The notes under the pieces: generated by a model | Database searches by the model: none | What the model saw: the letters and a program-made list of their open reading frames with translations, nothing else | Told to the model about the DNA's origin: nothing | Shown: one piece after another, positions 59,531 to 64,000 of the stretch | Numbering within the stretch: the first letter of the stretch is position 1 | How the letters are laid out: each line of letters opens with the position of its first letter | Made by a program: the position numbers and the translations under genes | Assembly (NCBI RefSeq): GCF_039538005.1 | Contig: NZ_BAABBO010000019.1 | Coordinates: forward strand, 1 to 64,000 | Source of the DNA: Allohahella marinimesophila | GTDB taxonomy: Bacteria; Pseudomonadota; Gammaproteobacteria; Pseudomonadales; Oleiphilaceae | Reading direction: 5' to 3' | Length of the DNA: 64,000 bases

Positions 59531-60629
59531 ATGTTGGAAGTCAATCAGGATCTGCTCCAAATAAAGGATCTTCAGGAGCGGATTCGTTCGCTCAGGGGGT
59601 ATCTTTGACTTTGATCAGAAGCAGGAGCGTCTGGTAGAGGTTACCCGGGAACTCGAAGTGCCCTCGGTCTGGGATGATGCGCCTCGTGCGCAGGCCCTGG
59701 GCAAGGAGCGAGCCGAGCTCGTGCAGATCGTCGATACGGTGCTGGAGGCAGAAACCCGGCTCAGTGATGCCGCTGACCTCGTGGAAATGGCTGCGGCCGA
59801 GAATGATGAAGATACCCTAGAGGCTGTTCGCAAGGATATCGCAGCAACACAGAGTGAAGTCGAAGCGCTGGAGTTCCGCCGCATGTTCGATGGCAAGATG
59901 GACGACAGTCACGCCTTTCTCGATATTCAGGCCGGTTCCGGTGGCACAGAAGCCCAGGACTGGGCCGAAATGCTGTTGCGAATGTTTCTCCGCTGGGGCG
60001 AGCGCCGTGGCTTCAAGACCGAGTTGATCGAAGCTTCCGAGGGCGAAGTCGCTGGTATCAAGAGTGCGACGATCTATTTTCAGGGTGAGTTCGCCTATGG
60101 CTGGCTAAGAACCGAAACCGGCGTACATCGCCTGGTTCGAAAGAGCCCATATGATTCCGGCAATCGTCGGCATACCTCCTTTGCGTCGGTGTTCGTGTCG
60201 CCTGAAGTCGACGATGATATCGAGATCGAGATCAATCCAGCAGATCTGCGCATCGATGTCTATCGCGCCAGTGGCGCGGGTGGTCAGCACGTCAACCGGA
60301 CTGAGTCCGCGGTTCGAATCACGCACCTGCCCACCAATACAGTTGTGCAGTGTCAGAATGACCGTTCGCAGCACAAGAACAAGGACCAGGCCATGAAACA
60401 GCTCAAGGCCAAACTCTATGAGCTGGAACTGCAGAAGCGGAATACCGAAGCGCAGAAGGTCGAAGACAGCAAGTCCGATATTGGCTGGGGCAGCCAGATT
60501 CGGTCTTACGTGCTGGACCAGTCGCGCATCAAGGATCTGCGGACCGGCGTTGAAACGTCCAATTGCCAGGCTGTGCTGGATGGCGACATCGATGCCTTTA
60601 TCGAGGCCAGTCTGAAGAGCAACCTCTAG
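59531..60629 (+). CDS. prfB: Peptide chain release factor 2, with programmed +1 frameshift
   Basis: The zero frame from ATG at 59531 runs 25 codons to an in-frame TGA at 59606-59608; then the reading continues in the +1 frame from GAC at 59607. The site has AGGGGG at 59594-59599 and CTTTGAC at 59603-59609, identical in design to the E. coli autoregulatory frameshift. The total is 365 residues, equal to E. coli RF2. The catalytic GGQ is in RASGAGGQHVNRTESA. The tripeptide that reads the stop codon is SPY rather than SPF in RKSPYDSGNRRHTSF. RF2 ends translation at UGA and UAA. It follows recJ after a 99-bp gap and precedes lysS. Confidence 0.97.
59594..59609 (+). promoter_or_regulatory. Programmed +1 frameshift signal in prfB
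   Basis: An internal Shine-Dalgarno-like AGGGGG (59594-59599), spacer TAT, then the slippery CTT and the weakly terminating TGAC (59606-59609). Low RF2 lets the ribosome slip from CTT into TTT (+1) so more RF2 is made; enough RF2 ends the chain at TGA. Confidence 0.95.
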
Positions 60630-60642
60630 GCAGTAGCGCCGA

Positions 60643-60672
60643 CAGCCTGCCTGGTTTGATTTTGGCAGGCTG
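60643..60672 (+). terminator. Hairpin between prfB and lysS
   Basis: CAGCCTGCC (60643-60651) pairs perfectly with GGCAGGCTG (60664-60672), giving a 9-bp stem with a 12-base loop, starting 13 bp after the prfB stop. There is no T-tract, so it may not end transcription by itself. The loop holds the -35 box of the lysS promoter. Confidence 0.5.
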
Positions 60673-60683
60673 CTCTATATAAT
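60656..60683 (+). promoter_or_regulatory. Promoter of lysS
   Basis: TTGATT (60656-60661) and TATAAT (60678-60683) with 16-bp spacing make a good sigma-70 promoter, about 37 bp before the lysS ATG. Confidence 0.6.
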
Positions 60684-60719
60684 CCTTCACCCCACTTTTT
60701 CCAAGGCAACCGACCGATT

Positions 60720-62291
60720 ATGACAAACCAAGGCTCGAACGACACCCGCGGCAATTCGCAAGAAGTGACGGAGGCCGCAACGCCTGGTGAAGATGATAAC
60801 CGGTTGATTGCTGAGCGGCGTCAGAAGCTGACTGCCGCGCGTTCGGGTCCCGGTAATGGCTTTAGTAATACCTTTCGGCGCAGCCATCTCTGTCAGCAGC
60901 TGCAGGCCGAGCATGGTGAAAAGGAAAAGCCGGATCTGGAAGCGCTCGCCATCCCCGTTACCGTGGCCGGTAGACTCATGCGCAACCGCGGCTCCTTTCT
61001 CGTGATTCAGGATGTGTCGGGGCAGATTCAGCTCTACATCAACCGCAAGAGCCTGAGTGCTGAACAGCTTGAGCTGATCAAGAGCTTCGATCTGGGCGAC
61101 ATCGTTGGTGCGAGTGGCCAGCTGCAGAAGTCCAACAAGGGCGATCTCTTTGTCGATATTGCGAAAGCCGAGCTGATCACCAAGGCACTCCGCCCGCTGC
61201 CGGACAAGTTCAAAGGGCTGGCTGACACTGAAACCAGGTACCGTAGACGCTACCTCGACCTGCTCGTCAACGAACAGTCGAGAAGAACTTTCGAGATCCG
61301 CTCCAGAGTGGTCAGTGGCATCCGCAACTATCTCACCGAGCGCGCGTTCATCGAAGTGGAAACGCCCATGCTGCAGGTCATACCGGGTGGAGCCACGGCG
61401 CGCCCATTCAAGACCCATCACAATGCGCTCGATATCGATATGTACCTGCGCATAGCGCCAGAGCTCTATCTCAAGCGTCTCATTGTGGGTGGAATGGAGC
61501 GTGTGTTTGAAATCAATCGCAACTTCCGCAACGAAGGGCTGAGTACCCGGCACAACCCCGAGTTCACCATGATCGAGTTCTATCAGGCCTTCGCTGATTA
61601 CCGCGATCTGATGGATCTGACTGAAGATATGCTGCGTCACGTGGCGACGACAGTGCTGGGGAGCTCGGTATTTACCAATACCGTCAGAGATGCTGATGGC
61701 GAAGTCACTGAGACGATCGAGTATGATTTCTCGAAGCCTTTCGAGCGTCTGTCGGTCGTACAGGCCATATTGCGTCATGCCGATGATATCAGTGAGTCCG
61801 ATATTTCCGATGAGGCTTCTGCTCGGGCGCTCTGCGAGCGGCTCAAGGTCAAAACGATGCCAGGTTGGGGGCTGGGTAAGCTTCAAGTGGAGATTTTCGA
61901 CGCTGTAGCTGAACACCGCCTCATCCAGCCGACTTTCATCACTGAATATCCGACTGAAGTGTCTCCACTCGCACGTCGAAACGACGACAACCCCTTCATC
62001 ACTGACCGCTTCGAGTTTTTCGTAGGCGGCAGGGAGTTGGCAAACGGATTCTCGGAGCTCAACGATCCTGAGGATCAGGCTGAGCGCTTCAAGGCACAGG
62101 TGGCGGAGAAGGAAGCCGGCGACGACGAGGCTATGTTCTACGATGATGAATATATTCGTGCACTGGAACACGGCATGCCGCCCACTGCTGGAGAAGGGAT
62201 TGGTATTGATCGTCTGGTCATGCTGTTCGCCGATGCGCCTTCCATTCGTGACGTCATTCTGTTTCCGCACATGCGTCCGGTTGCGCAGTAG
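60720..62291 (+). CDS. lysS: Lysyl-tRNA synthetase, class II
   Basis: A 523-residue class II synthetase. An N-terminal extension of about 50 residues precedes the OB-fold anticodon domain (about 70-180, VAGRLMRNRGSFLVIQDVSG). The catalytic domain shows motif 2 with NFRNEGLSTRHNPEFTMIEF (about 264-283) and motif 3 GEGIGIDRLVMLFA (about 490-503). Length is slightly above E. coli LysS (505). It has its own promoter and follows prfB, as in E. coli. Confidence 0.97.
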   Translation: MTNQGSNDTRGNSQEVTEAATPGEDDNRLIAERRQKLTAARSGPGNGFSNTFRRSHLCQQLQAEHGEKEKPDLEALAIPVTVAGRLMRNRGSFLVIQDVSGQIQLYINRKSLSAEQLELIKSFDLGDIVGASGQLQKSNKGDLFVDIAKAELITKALRPLPDKFKGLADTETRYRRRYLDLLVNEQSRRTFEIRSRVVSGIRNYLTERAFIEVETPMLQVIPGGATARPFKTHHNALDIDMYLRIAPELYLKRLIVGGMERVFEINRNFRNEGLSTRHNPEFTMIEFYQAFADYRDLMDLTEDMLRHVATTVLGSSVFTNTVRDADGEVTETIEYDFSKPFERLSVVQAILRHADDISESDISDEASARALCERLKVKTMPGWGLGKLQVEIFDAVAEHRLIQPTFITEYPTEVSPLARRNDDNPFITDRFEFFVGGRELANGFSELNDPEDQAERFKAQVAEKEAGDDEAMFYDDEYIRALEHGMPPTAGEGIGIDRLVMLFADAPSIRDVILFPHMRPVAQ

Positions 62292-62321
62292 CTGGACATC
62301 AATGGCCAGGGAGGGTCGAGC

Positions 62322-63023
62322 GTGGGATTTCTTCATGAGGCCCTGAGCCTTCAGGCGCCGGGCTATGAGCCGCACCTCCGTCAGGTGCTGTCGCAGGATT
62401 CGAGCCGAGCGCTGGAAAATTTTCTGATCGCTGAAGAGCAGCAGGGCAAGCTGATCTATCCGGCTTTCGACAACTGCTTTGCAGCGCTTCGCCACAGCCC
62501 CTTCGACACTACCCGCGTCGTCATTCTGGGTCAGGATCCCTATCATGGTCCCGGACAGGCACATGGGCTGAGCTTTTCAGTACCGCCGGGCGTGGCAGTC
62601 CCCCCATCCTTGCGAAACATCTACAAGGAGCTGGGCAGCGATCTGGGACTGAAGCCCGACGCTGGCTTCGGCTGCCTGGAATCCTGGGCTGATCAGGGTG
62701 TGCTGCTGCTGAACGCGGTGTTGACCGTTGAAGGCGGGCAGGCAGCCTCCCATGCGGGGAGGGGGTGGGAGCCTGTCACAGACGCCATCGTGACTGCTCT
62801 GAACGAGCATCGTAGCGGGCTGGTATTTTTGTTGTGGGGTAGCTATGCGCAGAAGAAAGCGGCAGCCGTGGATACAACGCGCCATCTGGTGCTCAAGGCG
62901 CCGCATCCTTCACCACTCTCGGCGCATAGGGGCTTCCTGGGTTGCAGGCACTTTTCGGCAGCGAACGAATATATTGAGCGCAAGGGGGGGCGGGCGATTG
63001 ACTGGCTGCCTCGCCAGGAATAA
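62322..63023 (+). CDS. ung: Uracil-DNA glycosylase
   Basis: A 233-residue family-1 UDG that removes uracil from DNA, starting base-excision repair. The catalytic water-activating loop GQDPYHGPGQAHGLSFSVP is at about residues 68-86, and the DNA-intercalation loop HPSPLSAHRGFLGCRHFS at about 193-210. Start is GTG at 62322 with GGGAGGGTC upstream. It lies 30 bp after lysS on the same strand. Confidence 0.96.
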   Translation: MGFLHEALSLQAPGYEPHLRQVLSQDSSRALENFLIAEEQQGKLIYPAFDNCFAALRHSPFDTTRVVILGQDPYHGPGQAHGLSFSVPPGVAVPPSLRNIYKELGSDLGLKPDAGFGCLESWADQGVLLLNAVLTVEGGQAASHAGRGWEPVTDAIVTALNEHRSGLVFLLWGSYAQKKAAAVDTTRHLVLKAPHPSPLSAHRGFLGCRHFSAANEYIERKGGRAIDWLPRQE

Positions 63024-63048
63024 TCCAGCCCGAGTTCGGCAGCGCCAG

Positions 63049-63070
63049 GTATCAGACCGGTATCAGACCG
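63049..63070. repeat. Short tandem duplication after ung
   Basis: The 11-bp unit GTATCAGACCG occurs twice head to tail (63049-63059 and 63060-63070), then GCATCA follows. It lies in the 50-bp space between the convergent ung and HDOD genes. Confidence 0.7.
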
Positions 63071-63073
63071 GCA

Positions 63074-63910
63074 TCAACTGTTCAACAGCGCCATAGCGGC
63101 CGCCATCTCGGCTGTGAGATCCTCCGACTCACCCATGTCCACCTGTGGATCCAGTCCAAGGCGCTCAAAGGCCGTGACTGTAGTCCAGTCCAGTGAAGTG
63201 TCCATCTGATCTGTGCCCATCGTGCTCTGCAGCTTGGCGACCATCACCAGATCGGCATAGTCGGCTGTAGGCACCTGACGGGTATAGTTGGAATGTTCTT
63301 TCGGCACCATCCGCAACTCTGGAGCGAAATCCCATTTGCGCAAGATGTAACTGCCTATCGGTGAGTGCAGAGTATCGATCAGATTATCCAGCTGCACCGC
63401 ATTGATTCTGATTTCATGTTCTTCAATAAAGGTCAGGATTGGCAGCGCACCAATCTTGTGGATGAGCCCGGCCAGCGTCGCCTGATCCGGCTTCAGCTTG
63501 GTAAAGTGACTCGCCAGAACGTGGCAGATGCCGGCAATTTCCGTACTGGTTCGCCAGATTTCGCGCATTCGTACATCGATCATCTCGGTAGTGGCCTGGA
63601 ACATTTGCTCCATGGCCAATGCCGTCGCCAGGTTGGCGGTGTACTGCATGCCAAGTCGACTGACGGCCATGTTCAGGTTGCTGATCTCTCGCGAGCCTCT
63701 CAATAGAGGGCTGTTGCAGACCTTGATGATCCGAGCAGTAATGGCGGCATCATTGCCAAGAACGGCCACGAGATGGGCGATCGTAGAGTCCGGGTCTTCG
63801 GCGACAGAGCGCACTTTCAGGGCAACCTCTGGCAGCGTTGGCAGCACAAGCTTGTCCTGATCGATAGCTGTGATGATCTGCTGTTTGATTTGACGTTCTA
63901 GGTCAGACAT
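63074..63910 (-). CDS. HDOD-domain signalling protein
   Basis: A 278-residue protein with an HDOD domain (about 20-215). The fold start VLPTLPEVALKVRSVAEDPD and the conserved CNSPLLRGSREISNLNMAVS are clear. HDOD is an HD-like domain that lacks the metal-binding residues of true HD hydrolases, and it is usually found in signalling proteins, often with c-di-GMP domains. None is fused here. No signal peptide or membrane segment is seen. The ATG at 63910 is the natural start; the region 63911-64000 to the right edge shows no gene. Confidence 0.87.
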   Translation of the reverse strand: MSDLERQIKQQIITAIDQDKLVLPTLPEVALKVRSVAEDPDSTIAHLVAVLGNDAAITARIIKVCNSPLLRGSREISNLNMAVSRLGMQYTANLATALAMEQMFQATTEMIDVRMREIWRTSTEIAGICHVLASHFTKLKPDQATLAGLIHKIGALPILTFIEEHEIRINAVQLDNLIDTLHSPIGSYILRKWDFAPELRMVPKEHSNYTRQVPTADYADLVMVAKLQSTMGTDQMDTSLDWTTVTAFERLGLDPQVDMGESEDLTAEMAAAMALLNS

Positions 63911-64000
63911 TCATTCATTCCAGAGCAGTGAATCAGAGGGGTGACGAAACTTCAGGCGCAGTGATCCCCGCGCCAGACTCCACTATTAGGTATAGCAGAA

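Noticed and set aside
59658..60629. prfB as a gene starting at 59658
   Set aside because: The true start is at 59531, joined through the programmed +1 frameshift at 59606; the in-frame ATG is internal.
60687..62564. Minus-strand frame of 625 codons opposite lysS
   Set aside because: Very long but exactly antisense to lysS, a gene with all class II synthetase motifs; a codon-bias artefact.
1..64000. CRISPR arrays, insertion sequences, prophage or defence genes
   Set aside because: I looked for regular spaced repeats, transposase/integrase motifs, terminal inverted repeats and known defence families and saw none.

Overview
The window reads as a stretch of gammaproteobacterial chromosome, probably from a free-living (perhaps marine) species that is neither enteric nor a true Pseudomonas. 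The evidence is gene order: lolB-ispE-tRNA-Gln-prs-rplY-pth-ychF-tRNA-Met with divergent hemA-prfA-prmC-moeB, ffh-rpsP-rimM-trmD-rplS, minCDE, hom-thrC-recJ-prfB-lysS, and argF beside an ABC ATPase and grxD. These are classic pseudomonad/Chromatiales-type arrangements. The genus cannot be fixed from sequence alone. Coding density is high and base composition looks even. I see no phage, insertion sequence, CRISPR array, toxin-antitoxin or restriction system, and no rRNA. Several genes begin with TTG or GTG.

Layout. 1-3135: type IV pilus genes (pilC, cut by the left edge, pilB, and pilA with a sigma-54 promoter and a terminator). 3480-5233: a calcineurin-type phosphoesterase coupled to a lipid/diacylglycerol-kinase-like enzyme. 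5267-10883: a surface-glycan cassette, with a DUF2007-sulfotransferase fusion and a TupA-type ATP-grasp protein on the plus strand converging on two GT4 glycosyltransferases and a flippase on the minus strand. 11033-11743: a small lipoprotein and a DUF2061 membrane protein. 11906-19455: the tRNA-Met to TPR-lipoprotein housekeeping block. 19727-23995: hemA, prfA, prmC, moeB. 23979-28460: photolyase, PIN-PhoH ATPase, TetR regulator and a secreted START protein. 28612-30608: minE, minD, minC. 30723-34934: a PhaC-like protein, a small secreted protein and a long acetyl-CoA hydrolase/transferase. 34951-36601: olsA/olsB-like genes for ornithine lipid. 36756-39238: an RstA/RstB-like two-component system. 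39427-42696: an orphan ABC ATPase, argF and an ArgD-like protein. 42980-47461: grxD, a TonB-like protein, a DUF1631 protein and a Yip1 protein. 47658-49822: CNNM/CBS protein and YpjD-like protein. 49986-53480: SRP and ribosome genes. 53809-63023: DsbC-like, hom, thrC, recJ, prfB (with the +1 frameshift), lysS, ung. 63074-63910: an HDOD protein.

Most genes are housekeeping. What deserves a second look: the ArgD-like protein has Glu where the PLP-binding lysine should be; the DUF2007-sulfotransferase fusion carries a strong internal ribosome-binding site; RF2 has SPY instead of the SPF stop-codon-recognition tripeptide; MinC has an unusually long acidic linker; a secreted START protein is translationally coupled to a TetR regulator; and the glycan cassette lacks a recognisable polymerase or initiating transferase. 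I did not find a clear-cut new defence or mobile system here.
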